15,480 nucleotides of DNA from DAOUBP01 sp034432655 (lineage in GTDB: Bacteria > Chloroflexota > Anaerolineae > CG2-30-64-16), in assembly GCA_034432655.1 (NCBI GenBank), contig DAOUBP010000108.1, positions 1-15,480 of the forward strand, given 5' to 3'. Each line of letters starts with the position of its first letter. The stretch's first letter is position 1. Under the pieces are notes generated by a model. That model was not told the origin of the DNA. It worked only from the letters and a program-made list of their open reading frames with translations, and made no database searches. The position numbers and the translations under genes were made by a program. Shown here in pieces: positions 6,546 through 12,892 of this stretch.

Positions 6546-7386
6546 CCGCAGACCGGATGCCCAACGCGCCTTATCCGCTGCGATCCTGGCCCTGGCCAGC
6601 CTGTTCGGCCTGGCAGCCTTCCTGTATCCGTTCTTCATGTCTGCTTTGCCGGGAACCGGGGTGATGGCCCATGCGAACGATGCGCCGCTGTTGACGGTAT
6701 TGTTGCTGGGATTATGCCTGACCGTAGTCTTCACCAGCCTGACCGCGCAGCAGATGACCAGCAAACTGGTCGCCGTATTGGGCGTGCTGACCGCTCTGAA
6801 CGCGGTGTTGCGCATGATACCGGGCCCGGGCGGGTTCAATGCCATTTTCGTATTGCCGATCCTGGCAGGTTATGCTTACGGCCCGACGTTCGGCTTTTTG
6901 CTGGGTGCGCTGTCGTTGCTGGTTTCCGCGTTGATCGGCGGCGGTGTAGGGCCGTGGCTGCCCTATCAGATGTATGCCACCGGCTGGATGGGGCTGCTCT
7001 CAGGGCTGCTGCCAGCCCTGCCGGCCCGGCGCCGCTGGGAGCCGGTTTTACTGGCCGTCTGGGGATCGCTTTTGGGTCTGCTGTTCGGCGCGATCATGAA
7101 CATCTGGTTCTGGCCATTTCTGGCCGGGAACATAACCGGTGCCGCCGCGACGGACGGCATACGCACTACATGGCAGCCCGGGATGGCCATCTGGGAAACG
7201 TTGCGGGCCTACGCAGTGTTCTATGTAGCCACATCCTTGTGGTGGGATGTGGCCCGCGCCCTGGGCAACGCGCTGTTGATCCTGCTGTTCGGCCGGGCGA
7301 TTCTACGGGTCTTGCGCCGCTTCCAACGCCGGTTCCAGTTTGATGTGGTCCCGATGGTGGAACAACAGACTCAGGAGGCCGCTTAG
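6364..7386 (+). CDS. ECF transporter S component, probable cobalamin/corrinoid (CbrT-like)
   Basis: Membrane-embedded substrate-binding subunit. The ATG at 6364 gives 340 residues, but the first 65 or so are repeat-encoded and low in sense; the conserved core begins near residue 66 (DAQRALSAAILAL). ATG 6379 and ATG 6424 are alternative starts, and none has a clear ribosome-binding site, so translational coupling to the overlapping ATPase gene is likely. The core has about six membrane helices and the S-component pattern GYAYGPTFGFLLGALSLL (169-186) followed by GPWLPYQMYATGWMGLLSG (196-214), strongly reminiscent of vitamin S components. It is the last gene of the riboswitch operon. Cobalamin specificity is inferred from the riboswitch and the DUF4430/toroid partners; other corrinoids or cobalamin precursors are possible. 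Confidence 0.87.
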   Translation: MAYERMSESQREAVRSANQQMGANPKGRLRTQQLGGWRIPEGGCAPGDPPTRQSAICNPQSRRPDAQRALSAAILALASLFGLAAFLYPFFMSALPGTGVMAHANDAPLLTVLLLGLCLTVVFTSLTAQQMTSKLVAVLGVLTALNAVLRMIPGPGGFNAIFVLPILAGYAYGPTFGFLLGALSLLVSALIGGGVGPWLPYQMYATGWMGLLSGLLPALPARRRWEPVLLAVWGSLLGLLFGAIMNIWFWPFLAGNITGAAATDGIRTTWQPGMAIWETLRAYAVFYVATSLWWDVARALGNALLILLFGRAILRVLRRFQRRFQFDVVPMVEQQTQEAA

Positions 7387-7396
7387 CGCGCTTTGC

Positions 7397-8323
7397 CTAT
7401 TTGTGCTCTGCAATCCACTTCTCGACCAACGGTCGGGCCGTCGCGCTGGGGATGGCAAATCCGATCCCCTGGATGGTCGGCTCACCTTCACGGGCGTCAT
7501 CTCGGATGACCAGGGTGATGATCCCCACCACCTCTCCCTTTGCGTTGAGTAAGGGGCCACCCGAGTTGCCGCGGTTGACGGCCGCATCAGTTTGGATCAG
7601 GCCCGCCATCTCCGTGCCGCCTTCCAGTTTGATGGTACGGTCTAACCCGCTGATGATCCCGGCAGTGACACTGTTGGGCAGGTTGCCCAGAGGGCTGCCG
7701 ATCACCAGAACCGTGTCTCCCAGGCGCAGCGCCCCAGAGTCCCCCCACTGTAAGGCAGGATAACCTGTGCCCCGCTGCAGTTTGAGCAGAGCCAGATCGG
7801 CCTGGGGGTCTATCGCGACCAGCTGTGCCAACGCATTCCGGTTGTTGTTGCGGATGATGATCAGCTCCTCTGCGTCACGGGCGACATGGGCGTTGGTCAG
7901 GATAAAACCCTGGGAGTGGATGATGACGCCTGATCCCCAGATGACCTGCCCCTCGCCTGCCGACTCATTTGCTCGCTGTTCACGCGTATTGATGACCGTC
8001 ACAACGGCGGGGCTCACGCGTTCGATCAACTCCGGCAGGCTACCTATCGTTGCTGCGGTCGGCGAAGCAGTTACCGTTGGCGTGGGCGATGGGGTCACGG
8101 TGAAGGTTGCGGTGGCTGTAGGGTTGCTGGTAGGCGTCGCCGTGGGCGTAGCAGAAGGTGCAGGTGTGGGCGGTAATGGCGTTGGCGTCGGGATGGGGGT
8201 GCCGAAGAGGGCCACCCGCACACCCTCCCAGCGTCCCAGCGCGTACCAGGTGGCCGCTGCGCCGATCAAACCGCCCGACAACGCAACGATCAATAACAGC
8301 GGAATCAAGCGAGCCAGACGCAA
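7397..8323 (-). CDS. Membrane-tethered trypsin-like serine protease (HtrA/DegP-like, no PDZ)
   Basis: 308 residues from TTG 8323, the only upstream start before an in-frame stop. It is preceded by GGGAG and lies 15 bases after the selD stop, so the two are co-transcribed. Residues about 7-28 are a membrane anchor. Residues about 42-90 are a Pro/Thr-rich low-complexity linker (PTPT repeats) typical of an exported spacer. The protease domain (about 95-305) has the catalytic triad: H146 in TNAHVA, D176 in ADLALLK and S254 in GNSGGPL. HtrA proteins usually carry one or two PDZ domains after the catalytic part; here the protein ends right after the GIGFAIPS strand region, so none is present. Likely an envelope quality-control protease. 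Convergent with the S component, separated by ten bases. Confidence 0.9.
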   Translation of the reverse strand: MRLARLIPLLLIVALSGGLIGAAATWYALGRWEGVRVALFGTPIPTPTPLPPTPAPSATPTATPTSNPTATATFTVTPSPTPTVTASPTAATIGSLPELIERVSPAVVTVINTREQRANESAGEGQVIWGSGVIIHSQGFILTNAHVARDAEELIIIRNNNRNALAQLVAIDPQADLALLKLQRGTGYPALQWGDSGALRLGDTVLVIGSPLGNLPNSVTAGIISGLDRTIKLEGGTEMAGLIQTDAAVNRGNSGGPLLNAKGEVVGIITLVIRDDAREGEPTIQGIGFAIPSATARPLVEKWIAEHK

Positions 8324-8338
8324 CGGGCTATGACTCCC

Positions 8339-9391
8339 TCACACGATCTCAATCCCCCTGCCCGGCACGACCTCGCCGATCAGGAAGGCCGTCTCTCCCC
8401 GCTGCGCGCAAAACGCCAGGAATGTCTCAACGCCCGCCGGCGGCAAAGCCACCAACAGGCCGCCGGAAGTCTGGGGGTCGTGCAACAACGTCTCCTGCCA
8501 GTCAGCTACAGGGCGGGTGTAGGTGACCGCAGGGTTATAGAACGCGTGGTTGTTGTGGGCGCCACCGGCAAAGACCCAATTCTCGGCGTAGATCAGCGCG
8601 CCGGGCAGCCACGGCAGCGCGTCGAACCAGATGCGAAAACGGAGGCCGGCCGCCTGCGCCATCTCCAACGCGTGGCCAAGCAGGCCGAAACCGGTGATAT
8701 CGGTCGCCGCGTGCGCGCCGGCCGCCTGCGCGGCCTGGGCGGCGACCCGATTCAGCCGCACCATGCTGGCGATCGCGGCGTCCAGGTGCGCCTGCGCGGC
8801 CTGTCCCCGCTTCAAAGCCGTGGTGATGGTGCCGGTGCCCAGAGGCTTAGTCAGGACCAGAGCATCACCTGGCCTGGCACCGCCCTTGGTCAGAATACGC
8901 CTGGGATGCTGCACCATGCCCGTGACAGCCAGCCCGTATTTCGGTTCCTTGTCCTGAATGGTATGACCACCAGCGATAGCCGCGCCCACCGACCGCACCA
9001 CATCTGCGCCCCCGCGCAGGATATCAGCCAGGATGGCGGCCGGCAGGTCGGGCGGGAAAGCCGCGATATTGAGGGCAAACACCACCTCGCCGCCCATGGC
9101 ATACACGTCGCTCATAGAGTTTGCGGCGGCGATGGCGCCGTATTCGTAGGGCGTGTCCACAATGGGCGTAAAGAAATCCACCGTCTGGATCAGCGCCAGT
9201 TCGTCGCTCAACCTGTAGACGGCAGCATCGTCCGGCACGCCCAAGCCCACCAGCAGGTTCGGATGCTGATCGGGCGGGAACAGATTATCCAGGGTGCGCA
9301 GCACCTGCGCGAGCTGCTCCGGCGGCAGCTTGGAAGCTCAGCCCGCGCACGAGCTGAGGCTGGTGAGCTTGATGATCTGTTCGCGGGTCAT
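8339..9391 (-). CDS. selD: Selenide, water dikinase SelD containing selenocysteine (in-frame TGA)
   Basis: Makes selenophosphate from selenide and ATP, the selenium donor for selenocysteine and selenouridine. Reading from ATG 9391 (GGAG about eight bases upstream) gives MTREQIIKLTSLSSCAG, then TGA at 9340-9338, then ASKLPPEQLAQVL and an uninterrupted frame to 8339, 350 codons in all. The TGA falls at codon 18, exactly the catalytic Cys/Sec position of SelD, followed by the conserved Lys (K21). Downstream motifs are intact: GVPDDAAV (51-58), VDFFTPIVD (71-79), NSMSDVYAMGG (91-101), AIAGGHTI. A standard translation that treats TGA as stop would start at GTG 9304 and lose the active site. The genome should therefore encode SelA, SelB and tRNA-Sec. 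Transcribed with the downstream protease from the promoter at 9427-9456. Confidence 0.93.
9296..9340 (-). promoter_or_regulatory. UGA(Sec) codon with candidate bacterial SECIS hairpin
   Basis: After the UGA (9340-9338) the mRNA can form GCGCAG-GUG-CUGCGC (9310-9296), a 6-bp stem with a G-starting triloop 33 bases from the UGA. A nearer alternative is AGCUGC-CGCCGGA-GCAGCU (9330-9312). The first fits the known bacterial SECIS spacing and loop preference better. Not tested by folding. Confidence 0.45.
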
Positions 9392-9426
9392 CGCTTGCTC
9401 CGTAGTAGCTTGCTGGCTTATGGGGC

Positions 9427-9456
9427 ATTATAAACGCCACGGCAAACGGCAGTCAA
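9427..9456 (-). promoter_or_regulatory. Promoter of selD and the protease gene
   Basis: Minus strand TTGACT (9456-9451), an 18-base spacer and a perfect TATAAT (9432-9427), about 36 bases before the selD ATG. Confidence 0.7.
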
Positions 9457-9465
9457 ACGACGATG

Positions 9466-9494
9466 TTGACCCAAAACGAAGTCATGGTTATACT
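9466..9494 (+). promoter_or_regulatory. Promoter of the thioredoxin-fold gene pair
   Basis: TTGACC (9466-9471), a 17-base spacer and TATACT (9489-9494), about 60 bases before the ATG at 9554. It is back-to-back with the selD promoter, the -35 hexamers lying nine bases apart. Confidence 0.7.
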
Positions 9495-9553
9495 CTGGCC
9501 GGTCAGGGTGGCGCGGATGAAATCAGCTACCTCCATGCAGGACGAAGGTGCTT

Positions 9554-9910
9554 ATGGTGAAAATCACATTCCTGTACTACGAAGACTGCCCCTCTCACGA
9601 AGAAGCCCTGGCACGGCTACACCAGGCGATTCGGGAAGAGGGCGTGGCCGCAGAGGTCGAGGTCATCAAGCTGGAGACCGACGAAGAGGCCCAGCGCTAT
9701 CGGTTTGTCGGCTCGCCGACGATCCTGGTCGAAGGCCGGGACATTGACCCACCGCCGCCGGATGCCAGATACGCGCTCACCTGTCGGGCCTATCGCCGTG
9801 CGGACGGCCGGATCACGCCGCTGCCGCCCCCTGAGTTGATCCGTCACGCCTTGCACACTGCCGCCGAGACACATCTCGATCAACTTTCAACAGGAGGAAC
9901 AGCACGATGA
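9554..9910 (+). CDS. Small thioredoxin-fold protein with a CPS motif
   Basis: 118 residues from ATG 9554, preferred over the GTG at 9548 because GAAGG (9544-9548) is correctly spaced from it. Seen: an initial strand KITFLYYEDCPSHEEAL with C12 in a CxxH/CPS motif where thioredoxins have CxxC, a helix, VEVIKLETDEEA, and the cis-proline segment FVGSPTILVEG (51-61) of the thioredoxin fold. The second active-site cysteine is absent (C-P-S-H); C77 (LTCRAYR) is the only other cysteine. Similar small proteins occur beside metal or redox genes, but the substrate is unknown. Its stop overlaps the next ATG by four bases, so the two thioredoxin-fold proteins are translationally coupled and probably work together. 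Function not assigned beyond a redox or metal-thiol role. Confidence 0.82.
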   Translation: MVKITFLYYEDCPSHEEALARLHQAIREEGVAAEVEVIKLETDEEAQRYRFVGSPTILVEGRDIDPPPPDARYALTCRAYRRADGRITPLPPPELIRHALHTAAETHLDQLSTGGTAR

Positions 9911-10440
9911 GCAACCTGAAAATCGGTGACAAGGCCATATCTTTCGATCTGCCCGGTGTGGACGGCAGGCGTCATGCGCTTGCCGATTATGCCGACAAAC
10001 CGGTCCTGGCCGTGATCTTCAGCTGCAACCATTGCCCGTATGTGCGCGCCTGGGAGGACCGCATGATCCAGATCCAGGCCGACTATGCGGATAAGGGCGT
10101 ACAGTTCGTCGCCATTAATGCCAACGACGCGGTCAAGTATCCCAGCGATAGCTTCGAGGCGATGGTAGAGCGGGCCAGGGAGAAAGGCTTCAACTTCCCC
10201 TATTTGCACGACGAATCGCAGGAGATTGCGCGGGCCTACGGCGCGCAACGCACCCCGGAGGTGTTCGTGTTCGATCGGGAACGGCGCCTGTGTTACCACG
10301 GGGCCATTGACGACAACTACGAGGACCCAGGGGCGGTCAGGCAGCACTACCTGCGCGCGGCGCTGGACGCAGTGCTGGCCGGCAAGCCGGCGCCGGTCGC
10401 CGAGACCCCGCCGGTCGGTTGTACGATCAAGTGGAGGTGA
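9907..10440 (+). CDS. Thioredoxin-like peroxiredoxin-family (AhpC/TSA, redoxin) protein
   Basis: 177 residues, cytoplasmic (no signal peptide). Ribosome-binding site AGGAGG ten bases upstream. The fold starts KIGDKAISFDLPGVDGRRHAL, followed by VLAVIFSCNHCPYVRAWEDRM with a CNHC redox pair at C40/C43, VQFVAINAND, and the cis-proline segment QRTPEVFVFD. The CNHCPY-x3-WE motif is typical of a widespread thioredoxin-like subfamily of the AhpC/TSA group whose substrate is not well defined. C-terminal C172 (GCTIKW) is an additional cysteine. Second gene of the pair started at 9554; followed directly by a strong hairpin. Confidence 0.9.
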   Translation: MSNLKIGDKAISFDLPGVDGRRHALADYADKPVLAVIFSCNHCPYVRAWEDRMIQIQADYADKGVQFVAINANDAVKYPSDSFEAMVERAREKGFNFPYLHDESQEIARAYGAQRTPEVFVFDRERRLCYHGAIDDNYEDPGAVRQHYLRAALDAVLAGKPAPVAETPPVGCTIKWR

Positions 10441-10449
10441 GACATTCAA

Positions 10450-10485
10450 GGTTGGCCGCCGGCGCTGTGGCGCCGGCGGCCAACC
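10450..10485. terminator. 16-bp perfect hairpin between convergent genes
   Basis: Arms 10450-10465 and 10470-10485 are perfectly complementary, with a TGTG loop. The hairpin begins ten bases after the redoxin stop and abuts the stop codon of the leftward oxidoreductase (10488-10486). It has no T-run on either strand, so it is either a U-tract-poor bidirectional terminator or an RNA 3'-end-stabilising stem. Confidence 0.6.
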
Positions 10486-11694
10486 CTAACGATTGACATT
10501 CGGCACAGACACCGGATAGAACATGCGCCGGCGCACCGCGTCGAAGCTGAACCGCTCCCGCAAGGTGATGCTGCGGCGGATGGCATCCTGGGCCTGCGCC
10601 GCCACCCGCGTCTCGCCCGCGAACTGGGCGCCCACCAGCCGGCCATCGCGCACCACGTAGGTCTCCACAACCCCATCGTGCCGACCCTTCACCCGTTCCC
10701 CTTCCAGGCTGCCCAGGGAAAAGTAAGCCCGGCCGAAGACGATCAGCACGTTGGCGTTGATCGAGCCGGGGTATGGGATGCGCCGCCCCAACATGTTCAG
10801 CGCGGCCAGCCGGCCGGTCTCGATGGCGGTGGGGATCACGCCGTTAATGGCGCGCCGGCCGAACAGATCCCAGGCCTCTGCGCAGTCACCGGCCGCGTAG
10901 ACGCCATCGGCCGCCTGGAGGTACTCATCCACCAGGATGCCGCCGCCCGCGCCCAGGGGAATTTGCGCCGGATCTATGAAGTCCACGTTGGGCCCGCGGC
11001 CCATCGCCAGCACCACAGCGTTACAGGCGATCTCGCCCCGGCTTGTGCGCACCCCTTCCACGGGGTTGCCCACGACCTCAACCAGCCCCTCATTCAGGCG
11101 TACCTCCACGCCGTGTTCGACCAGGCGTTGATGGATCAACGCGGCCATGTCGGGATCAAAGACGCCAGGCAAGACCGTATCCTTGATTTCGAGCATGATC
11201 ACCTCGGCCCCGCGCTCCCGCAGCACGGCCGCCAGCTCGACACCGATGCGCCCGGCGCCGGCCACCACGACCCGGCGCATGGGGTGGGCCAGCAGGCGTT
11301 GCGCGTCCTCCAGCCAATCCAGCTTGAAAACGCCTCGCGCCCGGCTCCCCGCCATGTTGCGGCCACGCGTGATCGCGCCGGTGGCAATCAACAGACGGTC
11401 ATAGGGGAACACCGTTCCGTCATCCAGTGCCACCTTATGCGCGCCGACATCTACTCGCGCCACCCGACGGCCGAAAAACGTCTGCACCTCCATCCTCCGG
11501 TAGAAATCGGTGCCGCGCAAGATCAGATGGGCCTCATCCACCCGACCCTCCATATAGGCGAAAAGGGAGGCGGGCGAGTAGAAGCCCCTGTTCTCCCGGG
11601 AAATCAGTATCACCTCTGCCTGAGCGTCCACCGAGCGGATCGTCTCCAGGGCGGTGACGCCGGCGAAGCCGTTGCCTGCAATGACAATGCGCAT
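10486..11694 (-). CDS. FAD-dependent NAD(P) oxidoreductase, AorC-like
   Basis: 402 residues. An N-terminal FAD-binding Rossmann motif GNGFAG (7-12), a central NAD(P)-binding motif GAGRIG (146-151) and a second FAD motif VYAAGDCAEA (265-274) define the pyridine-nucleotide-disulphide oxidoreductase superfamily. The position that carries the redox-active cysteine in NADH oxidase or CoA-disulphide reductase reads NRGFYSPASL (35-44), without cysteine, so it is a simple electron-transfer flavoprotein rather than a disulphide reductase. Its ATG lies one base after the MoaD-like stop, and its ribosome-binding site is formed by the GGAGGC of that gene's last two codons. With the aldehyde oxidoreductase and polyferredoxin nearby it matches the FAD subunit (AorC) that connects tungsten AORs to NAD(P). 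The superfamily is certain; the AorC role is inferred. Confidence 0.85.
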   Translation of the reverse strand: MRIVIAGNGFAGVTALETIRSVDAQAEVILISRENRGFYSPASLFAYMEGRVDEAHLILRGTDFYRRMEVQTFFGRRVARVDVGAHKVALDDGTVFPYDRLLIATGAITRGRNMAGSRARGVFKLDWLEDAQRLLAHPMRRVVVAGAGRIGVELAAVLRERGAEVIMLEIKDTVLPGVFDPDMAALIHQRLVEHGVEVRLNEGLVEVVGNPVEGVRTSRGEIACNAVVLAMGRGPNVDFIDPAQIPLGAGGGILVDEYLQAADGVYAAGDCAEAWDLFGRRAINGVIPTAIETGRLAALNMLGRRIPYPGSINANVLIVFGRAYFSLGSLEGERVKGRHDGVVETYVVRDGRLVGAQFAGETRVAAQAQDAIRRSITLRERFSFDAVRRRMFYPVSVPNVNR

Positions 11695-11695
11695 G

Positions 11696-11974
11696 TCAGC
11701 CTCCTGTCACGAATGCCATCAGCACGATCTCGTCGCCGTCGTGGACGACCGTGTTCAGCCCATCCAGATAGTAGATGCTTGTGCCGTTCACCAGCACCGT
11801 ATAGCTGCGCTTAAGGCGGTCGGGGGCTTCAAATAGCTGGTCGGCAAAGCCATAGCGCGCAGCCACGGGCCGCAGGAATTCGGCCAGAGAGCAAGGGGCC
11901 GGCAACGCCTCGGTCAACGTGCGGCCCGCGACCTGGCCCAAAGCAGCGTAAACTTTTAGTGTCACGTGGCCCAT
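11696..11974 (-). CDS. MoaD/ThiS-family sulfur-carrier protein (AorD-like)
   Basis: 92 residues with a ubiquitin-like pattern: opening strand HVTLKVYAALGQVAGR, SLAEFLRPVAARYG helix, YTVLVNGTSIYYLDGLNTVVHDGDEIVLMAFVTGG. It ends in the C-terminal Gly-Gly that is adenylated and thiocarboxylated in MoaD/ThiS proteins. Such dedicated MoaD paralogues commonly accompany tungsten aldehyde ferredoxin oxidoreductases and are thought to serve pyranopterin (tungsten cofactor) synthesis. ATG preceded by GAGGGAAG. The FAD oxidoreductase follows after one base. Confidence 0.88.
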   Translation of the reverse strand: MGHVTLKVYAALGQVAGRTLTEALPAPCSLAEFLRPVAARYGFADQLFEAPDRLKRSYTVLVNGTSIYYLDGLNTVVHDGDEIVLMAFVTGG

Positions 11975-12043
11975 GGGCTACTTCCCTCATCCTGAAGCTA
12001 ATACCGCGTTAGGTCGGATTTTGCACTTTGCCATTGGCCCCCT

Positions 12044-12080
12044 CTCTCCCGCTCCCCCTTGACAAGGGAGAGCGGGAGAG
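12044..12080. repeat. Inverted repeat hairpin 1
   Basis: CTCTCCCGCTC (12044-12054) pairs perfectly with GAGCGGGAGAG (12070-12080). An inner CCCTT/AAGGG stem closes on a GAC loop after one mismatch. Lies in the non-coding stretch 11975-12325. Confidence 0.75.
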
Positions 12081-12089
12081 AACATTTTC

Positions 12090-12128
12090 GGGAGTGTTTC
12101 GGGCAGCTTCGCCGCCCGAAACACTCCC
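12090..12128. repeat. Inverted repeat hairpin 2
   Basis: GGGAGTGTTTCGGGC (12090-12104) and GCCCGAAACACTCCC (12114-12128) form a perfect 15-bp stem around a nine-base loop. It has an A/T-containing stem unlike its two C/G-rich neighbours. Confidence 0.75.
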
Positions 12129-12207
12129 TCCAAAACGCTGCCCGCCCTCATAAAGACGTTGTAATGAACTTTGCGAAAATGACCGGATTACCGTCGGGCG
12201 ATCCCTG

Positions 12208-12252
12208 CCCCACCCCCTTCTCCCCCGCATAGCGGGGGAGAAGGGGGTGGGG
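12208..12252. repeat. Inverted repeat hairpin 3, 21-bp perfect stem
   Basis: Arms 12208-12228 and 12232-12252 are perfectly complementary over 21 bp with a three-base ATA loop. One strand is almost pure pyrimidine (CCCCACCCCC, TTCTCCCCCGC) and the other purine. Of the type dispersed in many Chloroflexota and cyanobacterial intergenic regions. The rest of 11975-12325 holds no gene that I can support. Confidence 0.8.
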
Positions 12253-12325
12253 GATGAGGGGGTGATCATCCAGATAATTTCACAAGCTTCCTCGCAACGT
12301 CTCTGGAGGGCCGGGAACGGATCCA

Positions 12326-12649
12326 TTAACGTGCGTTGCCGCTTAAGTGCAAAATCACCACCCCGGCAATAATCACGCCGATAGCAAATAGCTTGATCGG
12401 CGTCACCGACTCGCGGAACCAAAGGATGCCGATCAGCGTGATCAACGTGGTGCCCAGGCCCGACCAAATCGCATAGGCCACGCTGACATCCAGTTTTTTC
12501 AGCGCCATGGCGAAAAATGTATAAGCCAGGGCATAACAGCCGAACATGAAGACCGCAGGGAGGAGCCGGGTGAGGCCATGCGAGAGTTTCGCGCTGGTCG
12601 TCCCCGCGTTTTCGATGAGGATCGCCAGCATCAAGAAGATCCACTCCAT
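12326..12649 (-). CDS. Small multidrug resistance (SMR) family efflux protein
   Basis: 107 residues with four membrane helices, the whole length of an EmrE-type protein, which works as an antiparallel dimer exporting cations against protons. The essential acidic residue is E13 in helix 1 (LIENAGTTSAKLSHG). AYAIWSGLGTT in helix 3 (about 58-68) matches the quaternary-ammonium-type subgroup (EmrE/Qac) better than the guanidinium exporters (Gdx, usually AYAVWTG). ATG preceded by GCAGGAGGT and by a good promoter at 12699-12727. It sits between the two halves of the aldehyde oxidoreductase cluster with no evident functional link. The substrate cannot be told from sequence. Confidence 0.92.
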   Translation of the reverse strand: MEWIFLMLAILIENAGTTSAKLSHGLTRLLPAVFMFGCYALAYTFFAMALKKLDVSVAYAIWSGLGTTLITLIGILWFRESVTPIKLFAIGVIIAGVVILHLSGNAR

Positions 12650-12698
12650 TAAAACCTCCTGCGTAAGTTAGCGCGGCCTGGAGGAACAAGCACTGAAA

Positions 12699-12727
12699 AG
12701 TATAACTCAAAACCCACCGATTGACAA
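12699..12727 (-). promoter_or_regulatory. Promoter of the SMR gene
   Basis: Minus strand TTGTCA (12727-12722), a 17-base spacer and TATACT (12704-12699), about 50 bases upstream of the ATG at 12649. Its -35 overlaps that of the opposite promoter. Confidence 0.7.
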
Positions 12728-12749
12728 CACAAGAATGATCGTGTAATAT
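12721..12749 (+). promoter_or_regulatory. Promoter toward the aldehyde oxidoreductase operon
   Basis: A perfect TTGACA (12721-12726), a 17-base spacer and TAATAT (12744-12749), with further A/T bases after it. It would give a leader of roughly 245 bases before the AOR ATG at 13002. The remainder of 12650-13001 has no gene I can support. Confidence 0.6.
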
Positions 12750-12810
12750 ATAACTAATCTGCCCCAAAAATAATTGTACATACCACGGGCTGAGCTAGGA
12801 CGAATCAGGA

Positions 12811-12892
12811 GCTCACACAAAGACACAGAGTGCAAACCAATTCTGCAGGTCGGCTTGGCGTCTCGGCGTCTTGGTGTCAAACTGGTGTGAGC
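12811..12892 (+). repeat. Imperfect inverted repeat with three tandem octamers in the AOR leader
   Basis: GCTCACAC (12811-12818) pairs with GTGTGAGC (12885-12892), and inside it GACAC (12822-12826) pairs with GTGTC (12874-12878). The 3' part contains three octamers in a row, TTGGCGTC, TCGGCGTC and TTGGTGTC (12855-12878). It resembles the dispersed ACAAAGACAC/GTGTCTTGG-type repeats of environmental bacteria, but in this position would be part of the AOR mRNA leader. Confidence 0.6.

Noticed and set aside
9338..9340. TGA in selD read as a nonsense mutation or frameshift
   Set aside because: It lies precisely at the known Cys/Sec catalytic position, and the flanking frame encodes conserved SelD sequence on both sides.
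8330..9433. Long plus-strand ORF (367 codons) opposite selD
   Set aside because: It is an antisense shadow of the selD frame in GC-rich DNA, with an Arg/Gln/His-rich composition and no recognisable motif.
10678..11814. Plus-strand ORF (378 codons) opposite the FAD oxidoreductase
   Set aside because: Antisense shadow of a clearly conserved gene, with His/Gln/Arg-rich composition.
12009..12767. Minus-strand ORF (252 codons) across the SMR gene and hairpins
   Set aside because: It overlaps the convincing SMR gene in another frame, and the hairpin region produces repeat-like sequence.
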